Assembly (NCBI RefSeq): GCF_014645655.1
Contig: NZ_BMMD01000010.1
Location: 62,001-126,000 of the forward strand
DNA length: 64,000 bases
Source: Agromyces bauzanensis
Lineage (GTDB): Bacteria > Actinomycetota > Actinomycetes > Actinomycetales > Microbacteriaceae
Direction of reading: 5' to 3'
The position numbers were made by a program, and so were the translations under genes. Numbering within the stretch: position 1 is the stretch's first letter; the number at the start of each line of letters is the position of its first letter. Positions 47,516 to 56,005 of this stretch are shown here, in pieces. Below the pieces are notes generated by a model, which was not told the origin of the DNA, made no database searches, and saw nothing but the letters and a program-made list of their open reading frames with translations.

Positions 47516-49009
47516 GTGACCCGCTGGTCGACGCGATGGTCGCGCCATGGTGCGCCGCTGGTCGGCGTGCTCGCCGGCATCCTCGCGCACGTCGGCGCGG
47601 GCGTTCCCTCGTATTGGGGCGACGAGGCGGCAAGCGTGCTGTCCGCGGAGCGATCCGTTCCGGGCCTCATCGGCCTCCTCGGCCGGGTCGATGCGGTGCA
47701 CGGCGCCTACTACCTGTTCCTGCACGAATGGATCCGGCTGGTCGGCACCTCCGAGGCGGCCGTGCGCATCCCGAGTGCGGTGGCGATCGGCGTTGCCGCT
47801 GCCGGCGTCGTCGTGCTCGGCTCGCGCCTCCTCGGCCCGGGGATCGGGGTCCTCGCCGGCCTCGTGTTCGCGGTGCTGCCGATCGCCACGCGCATGGGCA
47901 TGGAGGCGCGTTCCTACGCGTTCGCGATGGCCGCGGCGGTCTGGCTGACCGTGTGGCTGCACGAGCTCGTGCAGCGTCGCGAGTCGCGGTGGTGGGCGTG
48001 GGCGCTCTTCGCCGTCGGGTTCGCCGGTGGCGTGTACCTGTTCCTCTACCTCGCCCTGCTCGCGCCCGCGCACCTCGCGATCGTGCTGGGCGCCCGGGCG
48101 TCGCGCCCCGTGGTCCTGCGCTGGGTCGCGGCATCCGTCGGCGCCGCCGTGCTCGCCGCGCCGATCCTCGTCCTCGCGATGTCGCAGCGAGAGCAGATCG
48201 GCTTCCTCGCGCGCCGCGACTACGCCACGGCCGGCGCCGTGCTCGTGGAGCAGTGGTTCGGCTCGGCCTGGGTCCTCGCCGTCGCCGCGTGGTGCGCGAT
48301 GGCGGTCGCCGTGGCGACGGCCGCATTCGCGCAGGCCGGTCGTTCGACGCGCTCGGGCGTCGTGGTCGTGGTCGTATGGATGGCGGTGCCCACTGCCGTG
48401 CTCCTCGCGGGCGACGCTTGGCTCACCCCCCTGTACAACCCTCGGTACCTCGCGTTCTGCGCCCCGGCGGTCGCGCTGCTCATCGCGGCCGGGCTCCGCG
48501 CGCTCGGCGTGTACGCGGCGAGGCTCGCCGCGCGGCCGATGCTGCTGCGCACCGTGCCGCTCGTCGGTCTCGGGCTGGTCGTCGCGCTCGCCGCGCCCGC
48601 CTACGTCGCCCAACGCGGTCCGTACGCGAAGGACGGCGGGAGCGACCTCCGCCAGACCGCCGAGGTGATCGCGGCGCACGCGGTCGAGGGCGACGCGATC
48701 GTGTTCGATCGCACGGTCAAGCCGTCGCGGCGCCCGCGCCTGGCACTGAACCTGTACCCCGACAAGTTCGCCCGCGTCGAGGACGTCGAACTCGTGAAGC
48801 CCCACGAGGCACATACCAGTCTCTGGGACGAGGTGGCGCCGCTGCCCGAGGTGGCCGACCGGGTGCTGGCGCACCAGCGGGTGTGGGCGGTCGAGAGCGA
48901 TGCCGATGCGTCGGATGTCGCGGCGCTGCGCCTCCTCGGGTACCGGGTCGAGCGCACCATCCCCGTGCATCGCACGATGATCTACGAACTCGTGAGGTCG
49001 CAGCCATGA
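47516..49009 (+). CDS. GT-C fold glycosyltransferase (GT39/ArnT-like)
   Basis: 497 residues, about ten membrane helices and a C-terminal soluble tail (about 375-497). The luminal loop SYWGDEAASVLSA near 33 carries the Asp-Glu typical of polyprenyl-phosphate sugar transferases, and MGMEARSYAFAMAAAVW and LYNPRYLAFCAPA are further family-like motifs. It probably transfers a sugar from a lipid carrier to a cell-wall or protein acceptor. GTG at 47516 follows AAGGAG. A (decayed) GtrA gene overlaps its stop, as in many lipid-linked sugar clusters. Confidence 0.82.
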   Translation: MTRWSTRWSRHGAPLVGVLAGILAHVGAGVPSYWGDEAASVLSAERSVPGLIGLLGRVDAVHGAYYLFLHEWIRLVGTSEAAVRIPSAVAIGVAAAGVVVLGSRLLGPGIGVLAGLVFAVLPIATRMGMEARSYAFAMAAAVWLTVWLHELVQRRESRWWAWALFAVGFAGGVYLFLYLALLAPAHLAIVLGARASRPVVLRWVAASVGAAVLAAPILVLAMSQREQIGFLARRDYATAGAVLVEQWFGSAWVLAVAAWCAMAVAVATAAFAQAGRSTRSGVVVVVVWMAVPTAVLLAGDAWLTPLYNPRYLAFCAPAVALLIAAGLRALGVYAARLAARPMLLRTVPLVGLGLVVALAAPAYVAQRGPYAKDGGSDLRQTAEVIAAHAVEGDAIVFDRTVKPSRRPRLALNLYPDKFARVEDVELVKPHEAHTSLWDEVAPLPEVADRVLAHQRVWAVESDADASDVAALRLLGYRVERTIPVHRTMIYELVRSQP

Positions 49010-49256
49010 CCTCGCCGGCCGAATCGCCCAGCGGCCGTGCGCGCGACCTGCGGCGGCTGGCGCGGCAGGTCGTCGCGTTCGCCGCAGTCGGCGGCGCCGG
49101 GGTGTTCGTCGACGTCGGCGGCTTCAACCTGCTCACCGCCACCGCGCTGTCTGCGCACATGGCCTGCTCGGCTCGGCGTTCCGCTTCGTGGCGTACCGCA
49201 CCTGGGTCGACGGCCCACGCCGCCTCGCAGCAGCGAGCGAAGCAACTCTGCAATAA
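49006..49256 (+). pseudogene. GtrA-family flippase gene with internal deletion and frame change
   Basis: The ATG overlaps the glycosyltransferase stop. The frame gives QVVAFAAVGGAGVFVDVGGF then NLLTATALSAH, the first GtrA helix. The C-terminal GtrA motif GLLGSAFRFVAYRTWVDG follows at once but in another frame (from 49161) and ends at TAA 49254-49256. About 70 residues with two membrane helices are missing. In the first frame the reading continues into the ArsR gene, which would give a meaningless fusion. Confidence 0.75.
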
Positions 49257-49274
49257 TCTGCGTATGAATGCAGA
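49247..49274. promoter_or_regulatory. ArsR promoter/operator, probable leaderless start
   Basis: TCTGCA (49247-49252) and TGCAGA (49269-49274) are inverted repeats spanning the ArsR start codon. AATAAT at 49252-49257 stands 6 bp before the ATG, where a -10 of a leaderless transcript would be. No Shine-Dalgarno is visible. Confidence 0.55.
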
Positions 49275-49635
49275 TACCGAAGACGCGTGCGGGCGCCTTC
49301 CCGACAGCCAGTACGTGGAGCTCGCGGTGGAGGTCTTCGCGATGCTGGCCGATGCGACGCGGGTGCGCCTGATCCTCGCACTCAAGGAGTACGGCGAGCT
49401 GTCGGTGAACCGGCTGGCGGATGTCGCGGGCAAGTCGCCGGCGGCCGTCTCGCAGCATCTGGCCAAGCTGCGCCTGGCGCGCATGGTGTCGACGCGCCAC
49501 GACGGCACGCGGGTGTTCTACCGGCTCACCGACGAGCACGCGACGCAGCTCGTCACCGCCGCCATCCTCCAGGCCGAGCACGCGCTCGGAGGAACGCCTC
49601 GCCACCACCACGCCGACGCGGGAGTCGGCGAGTGA
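49264..49635 (+). CDS. ArsR/SmtB-family metal-responsive repressor
   Basis: 123 residues: winged helix with VFAMLADATRVRLILALKEYGELSVNRLAD and GKSPAAVSQHLAKLRLARMV; C-terminal RHHHADAGVGE-type His cluster. The His-rich ends suit Zn/Co/Ni sensing (CzrA/KmtR-like). ATG at 49264. Its stop overlaps the GTG of the CDF exporter by 4 nt, so repressor and exporter form one metal-induced operon. Confidence 0.88.
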   Translation: MNADTEDACGRLPDSQYVELAVEVFAMLADATRVRLILALKEYGELSVNRLADVAGKSPAAVSQHLAKLRLARMVSTRHDGTRVFYRLTDEHATQLVTAAILQAEHALGGTPRHHHADAGVGE

Positions 49636-50711
49636 GCACGCACAGCCGCATGCCGGCGCACCCGCAGGGCCACGACCACGACCACGATCACGACCACGAC
49701 CATGATCACGACCACCACCACGACCACGACCACGATCACGACCACGATCACGACCACCCGGGCGGGTTCCGCGGGTTCGTCCGCGAGCTGTTCCTCCCGC
49801 ACACCCATGACGCCGCCGACGCCGTCGACGACGCGCTCGAGGCGAGCGCACAGGGGATCCGCGCGCTGAAGGTCAGCCTGTGGCTCCTGCTCACGACCAC
49901 GGCCCTGCAGTTCGTCGTCGTGATCATCAGCGGCTCGGTCGCCCTGTTGGCCGACACGGTGCACAACTTCTCCGATGCGCTCACCGCCGTGCCGCTGTGG
50001 GTCGCCTTCGCGCTCGGCCGGAGAGCCGCCACCCACCGGTATCCCTACGGATACGGTCGTGCCGAGGACCTTGCGGGGCTCTTCATCGTCGCGGTCGTGG
50101 CGCTCTCGGCGGTCGTCGCGGCATGGCAGTCGATCGGGCGGCTCGTCGACCCGCAGCCGATCGAGCACCTCGGCTGGGTCATCGTGGCGGGCCTCATCGG
50201 GTTCGCCGGCAACGAGGCCGTCGCGATCTACCGCATCAGGGTCGGGCGACGCATCGGCTCGGCGGCGCTCGTCGCCGACGGCGTGCACGCCCGAACCGAC
50301 GGCTTCACGTCGCTCGCGGTCGTGCTCGGTGCCCTGGGTGTCATGGCGGGATTCCCGCTCGCCGACCCGATCGTCGGCATCGTCATCTCGGCCGCGATCG
50401 TCGTGCTCCTCTGGGGCACGATGCGGAGCATCGGGCGCCGGCTGCTGGACGCCATCGAACCCGAACTGGTGGAGCGGGCCGAACATGCGCTGGGCCACGT
50501 CGACGGCGTGCTGGCCGTCGAGGAGCTCCGGCTGCGGTGGGTCGGGCACCGACTGCAGGGTGACGCGCTCGTGAAGACGGCGGATCTTCCGCTCGGCGAG
50601 GTGGAGCGGATCCTCGAGGAGGGGGAAGCGCAGGTGCGCGCCCACCTGCGGACCGTCGAGGTGATGCACGTGCGGGCGACGACCGGCGGGTCCTCGTCCG
50701 GAAGTCACTAG
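49632..50711 (+). CDS. Cation diffusion facilitator with long His-Asp N terminus
   Basis: 359 residues. Residues 14-42 are an almost pure His-Asp repeat, then six helices with the metal sites DTVHNFSDALT (helix 2) and DGVHARTDGFTS (helix 5), and a C-terminal ferredoxin-like domain (about 275-350). Zinc (or Co/Cd) exporter of the CzcD type. The His-Asp run is encoded by a GACCAC/GATCAC hexanucleotide array at 49674-49758. GTG start coupled to the ArsR stop. Confidence 0.9.
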   Translation: MSTHSRMPAHPQGHDHDHDHDHDHDHDHHHDHDHDHDHDHDHPGGFRGFVRELFLPHTHDAADAVDDALEASAQGIRALKVSLWLLLTTTALQFVVVIISGSVALLADTVHNFSDALTAVPLWVAFALGRRAATHRYPYGYGRAEDLAGLFIVAVVALSAVVAAWQSIGRLVDPQPIEHLGWVIVAGLIGFAGNEAVAIYRIRVGRRIGSAALVADGVHARTDGFTSLAVVLGALGVMAGFPLADPIVGIVISAAIVVLLWGTMRSIGRRLLDAIEPELVERAEHALGHVDGVLAVEELRLRWVGHRLQGDALVKTADLPLGEVERILEEGEAQVRAHLRTVEVMHVRATTGGSSSGSH

Positions 50712-50827
50712 ACGGCGGGTCCGCCGGCCCGAAGCGACCGTCTCGAGGCTGCCTGCCTCCGGCGGATTCCGGACACGACGTTCCGCGGGCCTCGCCGACG
50801 GTCGGGGGTGCGGCATACGCTCGATCA

Positions 50828-51835
50828 GTGAGCACCGATACCGCCTCTCGATCCGCCGTCGCACAGCCCGCGGCATCCGCCCCGAAGCGTCCGGGCCGGC
50901 TCTCGACCTGGGTGCAGTTCCTCGCCATGGGCACCGTGTGGGGCGCCAGCTTCCTGTTCATGAAGGTCGCACTCGAGGGCGTCTCGTTCGGGCAGATCGC
51001 GTGGTCGCGCACGGTGCTCGGTGCGCTCGCGCTCGGCGTCATCGTGCTCGTCACGCGACCGAGGGTGCCTCGGGCCGACGGCACGCCGGGGCCCGTGCTG
51101 CCGCGTGAGCGGGTGGTGTGGCTGCACTTCCTCGTCGTGTCGCTCACGACGTGCGTCATCCCGTACCTCGCCTTCGCGTGGGCCGAGCAGTACGTCTCGT
51201 CGAGCCTCGCCTCGATCTACAACGCGACGACGCCGATCATGACGGCCATCATGGCCACGCTCGTGTTCCGCGTCGAGCGGCTCGGCCTCAGCCGGTGGGT
51301 CGGGGTGGGCGTCGGCATCCTCGGCGTGCTCGTCATCATCGGGCCCTGGCAGTACCAGGCGCTGACGGGCAGCCTCGCCGGACAGCTCGCCTGCCTCGTG
51401 GCGACCGTCTGCTACGGCTTCACGTTCGGGTACCAGCGCCGGTTCCTGAGCCACCGGCCCATCGCCCCCGCGACCTTCGCGTTCCTCTCGATCGGCGTCT
51501 CGGCGGTGGTGATGCTCGCGCTCACGCCGTTCATCGCGCTCTCACCGGTCGACCTCGACTGGCGCATCGCGGGCTCGCTCCTCGCGCTCGGCCTGCTCGG
51601 CACCGGTCTCGCATACATCTGGAACATCAACGTGCTGCGCGCCTGGGGCCCGACGGGGGTCTCGACGGTCACGTACGTCACGCCCGTGGTGGGGGTCGCG
51701 CTCGGCGTGATCCTGCTCGGCGAGCGGTTCTCGTGGCACGAGCCGGTCGGCGCCGTGCTCGTGCTCCTCGGCATCCTGCTCGCGCAGGGCCGGCTGCGGA
51801 TGCCGCGGCGACGCGTCGCGGCATCCGACACCTAG
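50828..51835 (+). CDS. DMT-superfamily EamA transporter
   Basis: 335 residues with ten helices in two EamA repeats (about 38-165 and 180-315). Motifs GTVWGASFLFMKVAL, SLASIYNATTPIMTAIMA, and GPTGVSTVTYVTPVVGVALGV. Metabolite exporter of unknown substrate. GTG at 50828. It is followed by a clear hairpin. Confidence 0.85.
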   Translation: MSTDTASRSAVAQPAASAPKRPGRLSTWVQFLAMGTVWGASFLFMKVALEGVSFGQIAWSRTVLGALALGVIVLVTRPRVPRADGTPGPVLPRERVVWLHFLVVSLTTCVIPYLAFAWAEQYVSSSLASIYNATTPIMTAIMATLVFRVERLGLSRWVGVGVGILGVLVIIGPWQYQALTGSLAGQLACLVATVCYGFTFGYQRRFLSHRPIAPATFAFLSIGVSAVVMLALTPFIALSPVDLDWRIAGSLLALGLLGTGLAYIWNINVLRAWGPTGVSTVTYVTPVVGVALGVILLGERFSWHEPVGAVLVLLGILLAQGRLRMPRRRVAASDT

Positions 51836-51900
51836 CCCCGGCGCGCCGCCTCGCGCCGGTCCGGCAGCGGCATCCGCCTCTGCGCCACTTCGGCGGTTCG

Positions 51901-51941
51901 TGCGCCACTTCAACTGGCGCAGCGCGCGCTGAAGTGGCGCA
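51901..51941 (+). terminator. Terminator after the DMT gene
   Basis: TGCGCCACTTCA (51901-51912) pairs with TGAAGTGGCGCA (51930-51941). TGCGCCACTTC also occurs at 51881-51891, so an alternative hairpin can form with the same right arm. Confidence 0.6.
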
Positions 51942-51974
51942 GGGTGGCCGGTGGCGGCCATCGTACGGGCGGGG

Positions 51975-52026
51975 TTGACACGCGTGCGCGAACATGGTTG
52001 GTTAGTTACACAAGTAATGAACCAAC
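51975..52026 (+). promoter_or_regulatory. Promoter and operator of the GntR-ABC operon
   Basis: TTGACA (51975-51980) is a consensus -35. Downstream GTTGGTT (51997-52003) and AACCAAC (52020-52026) are perfect inverted arms, with GTTAC/GTAAT inside. The palindrome covers the probable -10 and start site, suiting autorepression by the YtrA-type regulator. No clear -10 hexamer was identified. Confidence 0.6.
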
Positions 52027-52041
52027 GAACTGAGTAGCCAT

Positions 52042-52401
52042 ATGGATGAATCGCGGCCGATCTTCCTGCAGATCGCGGAGCAGGTGGAGAACGACATCAT
52101 CGAGGGCGTCCTCAGGGAGGACGAGCAGATCCCGTCGACGAACGAGCTCGCCGCGTTCCACCGCATCAACCCGGCCACCGCACTGAAGGGGGTGAATCGC
52201 CTGGTCGACGACGGCATAGTGGCGAAACGGCGGGGGATCGGCATGTTCGTGGCGCCCGGTGCCCGCGCCCGACTCATCGAGCGTCGCCGGGCCGACTTCG
52301 CCGCCGAATACCTGCGGCCCCTCATCATCGAGGCCGAGAAGCTCGGCATCGACATCGACGAACTCGCGGGGCTTCTCCGCGCGGAAAGGATCCAGTCATG
52401 A
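52042..52401 (+). CDS. YtrA-subfamily GntR regulator
   Basis: 119 residues: winged helix (QIAEQVENDIIEGVLREDEQ, then IPSTNELAAFHRINPATALKGVNRL) with only a short helical dimerisation tail and no ligand domain, the YtrA layout. Such regulators repress their own ABC operon and respond to cell-envelope stress. ATG overlap (ATGA) with the ATPase gene shows co-translation. Confidence 0.88.
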   Translation: MDESRPIFLQIAEQVENDIIEGVLREDEQIPSTNELAAFHRINPATALKGVNRLVDDGIVAKRRGIGMFVAPGARARLIERRRADFAAEYLRPLIIEAEKLGIDIDELAGLLRAERIQS

Positions 52402-53306
52402 CCCGCACCGTGGTCCGCGCCAGCGGGCTCACCAAGCGCTACGGTTCCTTCACGGCCGTGGAAGCCGTGGACTTCACCGTCGAGGAGAACCGCATCTACG
52501 GGCTCCTCGGGCGGAACGGGGCCGGCAAGACCACCATCATGCAGCTGCTCACCGGCCAGATCTTCCCGACCGCGGGCGAGCTCGAGGTGTTCGGCCGCCC
52601 GCCCGCCGAGCACGCCGACGTGCTGCGTCGCATGTGCTTCATCGCGGAGTCGCAGCGGTATCCCGACGCGTACAAGCCGCTGCACCTGCTTCGCGCAGCC
52701 CCGTGGTACTTCGAGAACTGGGACGAGGAATTCGCCAGGCGCCTCGTCGATGACTTCAGGATTCCCCTGAACCGCTATGTGAGGAAGCTCTCCCGCGGCC
52801 AGCTCTCGGCGGTCGGCGTGACCATCGGCCTGGCCTCACGCGCCCCGATCACGTTCTTCGACGAGCCGTACCTCGGCCTGGACGCTGTCGCGAGGCACGT
52901 CTTCTACGATCGGCTCCTCGCGGACTACGCCGAGCACCCCCGCACGATCGTGCTCTCGACGCACCTGATCGACGAGGTCGCGAACCTCCTCGAGCACATC
53001 ATCCTCATCGATCAGGGGCGCCTCCTCCTCGATCGCGACGCGGAGGAGGTGCGGGGCTCGGCAACCACCGTCGCCGGTACCCGGGCCACGGTCGAGTCCT
53101 TCACCGCCGACCGGCCGGTGATCGGCCGCGAGCACCTCGGCGGACAGGCGTCCGTCACCATCGACGGCCGACTCGATCTGGCCGAGCGACTGCGTGCGAA
53201 AGAGCTCGGCCTCGAGCTCTCACCGGTCTCGCTCCAACAACTCATCGTCCACCTGACCGGAACCGACCTGCATGCCGGTTCAGCCGGAGAGGAGGCCGCA
53301 GCATGA
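52398..53306 (+). CDS. ABC transporter ATP-binding protein (YtrB-like)
   Basis: 302 residues. Walker A GRNGAGKTT (about 39-47), signature in the divergent form LSRGQLSAVG, Walker B ITFFDEPYLGLD, then IVLSTHLIDEVANL. The signature LSRGQ instead of LSGGQ is common in this subfamily. C-terminal 80 residues form a variable extra domain. Starts in a 4-nt overlap and hands over to the permease by another. Confidence 0.88.
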   Translation: MTRTVVRASGLTKRYGSFTAVEAVDFTVEENRIYGLLGRNGAGKTTIMQLLTGQIFPTAGELEVFGRPPAEHADVLRRMCFIAESQRYPDAYKPLHLLRAAPWYFENWDEEFARRLVDDFRIPLNRYVRKLSRGQLSAVGVTIGLASRAPITFFDEPYLGLDAVARHVFYDRLLADYAEHPRTIVLSTHLIDEVANLLEHIILIDQGRLLLDRDAEEVRGSATTVAGTRATVESFTADRPVIGREHLGGQASVTIDGRLDLAERLRAKELGLELSPVSLQQLIVHLTGTDLHAGSAGEEAAA

Positions 53307-54070
53307 GCGCCAGCACGGTCGTCTCAGCCGGCACGCAACGCACCGAGGCGCGCTCGCGCGCGCACGAGATCTGGCGCACCGTCCGATTGCACTCGGTGAC
53401 ACCGTATGTGTTCTTCGGCATTCCATGGCTCATCCTCGGCGGAGTCTGGGCGGTCACCATGGTCGCCGCGGTCATCCTCCGGGGCGCCGGGGTGTCCGAC
53501 GCCACCGACGGCTTCCGGTACAGCTGGGCGGTGCTCTCGCCGCAGTGGTACCTCGTCGTCGTGGGCGTGCAGGCGATCGCCTACACGTTCTCGTTCGCGC
53601 TGGGATTCGGCGCCACGCGTCGCGACTTCTGGCTCGGGACGAGCCTGATGTTCGTGCTCGTCTCGGTCGAGATGGCCGCCGCCATCGCCACGCTCGTGCA
53701 GATCGAGCAGGCCACCGGCGGTTGGTGGATCGGCGCCGGCATGTTCGACACCCTGTGGTACGGGCAGCAGGGCTGGTTGGTCGACTTCTACACGACGTTC
53801 GCGCTGCAACTGCTCGTGCTGTTCGTCGGTGCAAGCGTGACCACGGTCTACCTGCGCTGGCGCATGCGGGGCATGATGATCATGTTCTTCAGCGCCGCCG
53901 CCCTGGTGCTCATCCTCGTCGCCGGCCTCACGTTCACCGAGAGCTGGACGGCGGTCTTCGACTGGTTCGCCTCGATCGGCATCGTCGGCACCTTCACGGT
54001 GGTGCTGGCGAAGGCGCTCGCCTGGGCCGTCGTCGGGTACTTCGTCATCCGGCGGGCCACGCCGCGTTGA
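53303..54070 (+). CDS. ABC transporter permease of the GntR operon
   Basis: 255 residues, six membrane helices: about 35-60 (TPYVFFGIPWLILGGVWAVT), 85-108, 118-140, 165-187, 195-212 and 220-245. A hydrophilic N-terminus. No catalytic motif; an ABC-2-like or YtrC/D-like membrane subunit by position. ATGA overlap with the ATPase gene. Substrate unknown, perhaps an antimicrobial or lipid. Confidence 0.8.
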   Translation: MSASTVVSAGTQRTEARSRAHEIWRTVRLHSVTPYVFFGIPWLILGGVWAVTMVAAVILRGAGVSDATDGFRYSWAVLSPQWYLVVVGVQAIAYTFSFALGFGATRRDFWLGTSLMFVLVSVEMAAAIATLVQIEQATGGWWIGAGMFDTLWYGQQGWLVDFYTTFALQLLVLFVGASVTTVYLRWRMRGMMIMFFSAAALVLILVAGLTFTESWTAVFDWFASIGIVGTFTVVLAKALAWAVVGYFVIRRATPR

Positions 54071-54109
54071 TCGGGCGGGCTTCGACTCAGCCGCGGGCGG
54101 CCTATCCCC

Positions 54110-54480
54110 CGCGACAGGCCGCGGTGCGGCATCCGCGTCCCGCCCGACGCGTCGCTCGCCATCATGGGCGCATCGGGTTCGGGCAAGACGACGCTGCTGC
54201 ACTGCCTGGCGTGTGGAGATCACGGGGCTCAGCGAGCGCCGGCGCCGAGGAGTACGGTCGCGGCTGGCTCGCCGCCCTCGGACTCGCAGGTCTGGAGGAC
54301 CGCCGCATCCTCGACCGGCGCGACCTCTACGAGGCGCTCGGCCGGCTCGGCATGCCGACGAGCACGACGGACTCCGCACGCCGCCGTTCCGTCATGTCGC
54401 CGCTGCGCATCACCGCCATCGGCTCGGCGCTCACCGCCGCGGTGATGCGGGCGCATGAACCCCGTGGGGGCGCGCCTCCC
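54110..54480 (+). pseudogene. Remnant of a LolD/MacB-type ABC ATPase plus FtsX-like permease
   Basis: One frame gives DASLAIMGASGSGKTTLLHCLA, the ATPase Walker A. From about 54212 another frame gives VEITGLSERRRRGVR, which in intact ATPases lies 20-25 residues later. From about 54250 the third frame gives YGRGWLAALGLAGLEDRR and LGMPTSTTDSARRRSVMSPL then RITAIGSALTAAVM, like the C-terminal part of an FtsX-like permease. So most of both genes has been deleted and the pieces joined out of frame. This fills the gap 54071-54510. Confidence 0.6.
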
Positions 54481-54510
54481 CAACCCGCGGGGCGCGGGTA
54501 GGGTCGAGGT

Positions 54511-54840
54511 ATGAGCGACGGACCCATCGACGAACGGGATGCCGCGATGACCGAGCTGCTCGGCATCCGATCGAGCATCGACAACATCGACGCCGCCCTC
54601 ATCCACCTGCTCGCCGAGCGCTTCAAGTTCACGCAGCAGGTGGGCCGGCTGAAGGCCGAACACGGCCTGCCGCCGAGCGATCCTGAACGCGAGCGCCGCC
54701 AGATCGCACGGCTCCGGGCGCTGGCGATCGACGCGCACCTCGACCCCGCGTTCGCCGAGAAGTGGTTCAACTTCGTCGTCGCCGAGGTGATCCAGCACCA
54801 CGAGGAAATGGCTGGCAACGGGGCGATTGGCGAGCTGTGA
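54511..54840 (+). CDS. AroQ-class chorismate mutase
   Basis: 109 residues, all helical. RSSIDNIDAALIHLLAERFKF (helix 1), VGRLKAEHGLPPSDPERE and FAEKWFNFVVAEVIQHHEEM match the AroQ dimer with Arg and Lys for the chorismate carboxylates. Converts chorismate to prephenate. ATG at 54511; stop overlaps the SDR GTG (GTGA). No other aromatic amino-acid gene nearby. Confidence 0.87.
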   Translation: MSDGPIDERDAAMTELLGIRSSIDNIDAALIHLLAERFKFTQQVGRLKAEHGLPPSDPERERRQIARLRALAIDAHLDPAFAEKWFNFVVAEVIQHHEEMAGNGAIGEL

Positions 54841-55757
54841 ACTGGTACCCCATCGCCTTGCCGCCCCAGGCCGGGCGGCGGGTGCTCGTGACCGGTGCGA
54901 ACGCCGGTATCGGGTTCTTCACGGCGGCGCGGCTCGCGGGCGCGGGCGCGCACGTCGTGCTGAGCGGCCGCCGTCCCGAACGGCTTGACGCGGCGGTGGC
55001 CGCCATCCGCGACGTGCGGTCCGCGGCATGCGTCGAGACTCTCGTGATCGACCAGTCGTCGCTCGATTCGGTCGCCGCAGGTGCGAAACGGCTCCTCGCC
55101 GGGCCGACGCTCGACGGCGTCGTCGCGAACGCGGGCATGGTGCACACGCCGAAGGAGCGCCTCGAGTCGGTCGACGGCAACGAGCTCGTGCTCGCCACGA
55201 ACGTGCTCGGACACTTCGCTCTGCTCGGCCGGCTCCTGCCGCACCTCGCGCCGGGCGCCCGTATCGTCTCGCTCGGGTCGCTGTCATCGCGGCTCTCGAC
55301 GTTCCGCATCGACGACCTGCAGCTCGAACGCGGCTACGACTCCTGGCGGGCGTACGCGCAGTCGAAGACCGCGACGCAGGTGTTGGGCTTCGAGCTCGAC
55401 CGGCGGCTGCGCGCCGGGGCGCTGCCCGTCGCGAGCGTGGTCGCGCAGCCCGGGTACTCGATCAGCGGACGGACGCCGTTCGTGCCCGGCGTCAACGAGC
55501 CGAGCCGCGGTCGCCGATTCGTCGGTGCGCTGCAGGCGTCGGTGGCGCAGGGCAAGCATCGTGGGGCGGAGGTCGTGCTGCACGCGCTCACCGCGCCCGG
55601 CGTCGAGGGCGGCCAGTACTGGGGTCCCCGCTACCTCACCCGTGGCGAGCCTGTGCTGCAGGCGCCCACCCGGGCCTCGACCGACCGCGAGATCGCGGCG
55701 CGGTTCTGGACGTTCGCCGAGGGGGTGACCGCCCGGGCGTTCACGGTCGGCGGATGA
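54837..55757 (+). CDS. Short-chain dehydrogenase/reductase
   Basis: 306 residues. Nucleotide motif VLVTGANAGIGFFTAARLA near residue 18, NAGMVHTP near 100, catalytic Ser in SLGSLSSRLS and YAQSK with Tyr and Lys. The retinol-dehydrogenase-like SDR branch by its long C-terminus. Substrate unknown. GTG overlaps the chorismate mutase stop; the next gene overlaps its own stop. Confidence 0.87.
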   Translation: MNWYPIALPPQAGRRVLVTGANAGIGFFTAARLAGAGAHVVLSGRRPERLDAAVAAIRDVRSAACVETLVIDQSSLDSVAAGAKRLLAGPTLDGVVANAGMVHTPKERLESVDGNELVLATNVLGHFALLGRLLPHLAPGARIVSLGSLSSRLSTFRIDDLQLERGYDSWRAYAQSKTATQVLGFELDRRLRAGALPVASVVAQPGYSISGRTPFVPGVNEPSRGRRFVGALQASVAQGKHRGAEVVLHALTAPGVEGGQYWGPRYLTRGEPVLQAPTRASTDREIAARFWTFAEGVTARAFTVGG

Positions 55758-55948
55758 CGCAGGGCGCCCGTCGGGGCTGGTTCGCGTCGCCCCGGGTGCG
55801 TCGGGTGCTCGCCCGCATCGTGGTGGTCATCGGCGTTCTGCTCGGCCTCATCGGGCTGCTGACGGCGCGATGGGGACTCCTGTTCGTGGGCATCATCGTG
55901 ATCGGTCTCGGCGCCGCGATGGGGCCCGCGCGCATCCGTCGCGACTGA
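55754..55948 (+). CDS. Small membrane protein
   Basis: 64 residues: basic N-terminus (TQGARRGWFASPRVRRVLAR), two close hydrophobic stretches (IVVVIGVLLGLIGLLTA; GLLFVGIIVIGLGAAMG) and a basic end. ATGA overlap with the SDR gene shows it is translated with it. Function unknown. Confidence 0.7.
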   Translation: MTQGARRGWFASPRVRRVLARIVVVIGVLLGLIGLLTARWGLLFVGIIVIGLGAAMGPARIRRD

Positions 55949-56005
55949 CGCGTCCCGCGGGTTGCGGTGGCGCCTGCACCGTCCGTCGAGCAGGCCCACA
56001 CCAGG

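Noticed and set aside
47536-49635. Fusion protein of GtrA with ArsR
   Set aside because: The joining text is out of frame for GtrA, and ArsR has its own -10-like element and ATG at 49264.
49674-49758. CRISPR-like or satellite repeat
   Set aside because: The repeat is in frame, without spacers, and codes the His-Asp tail of a CDF transporter.
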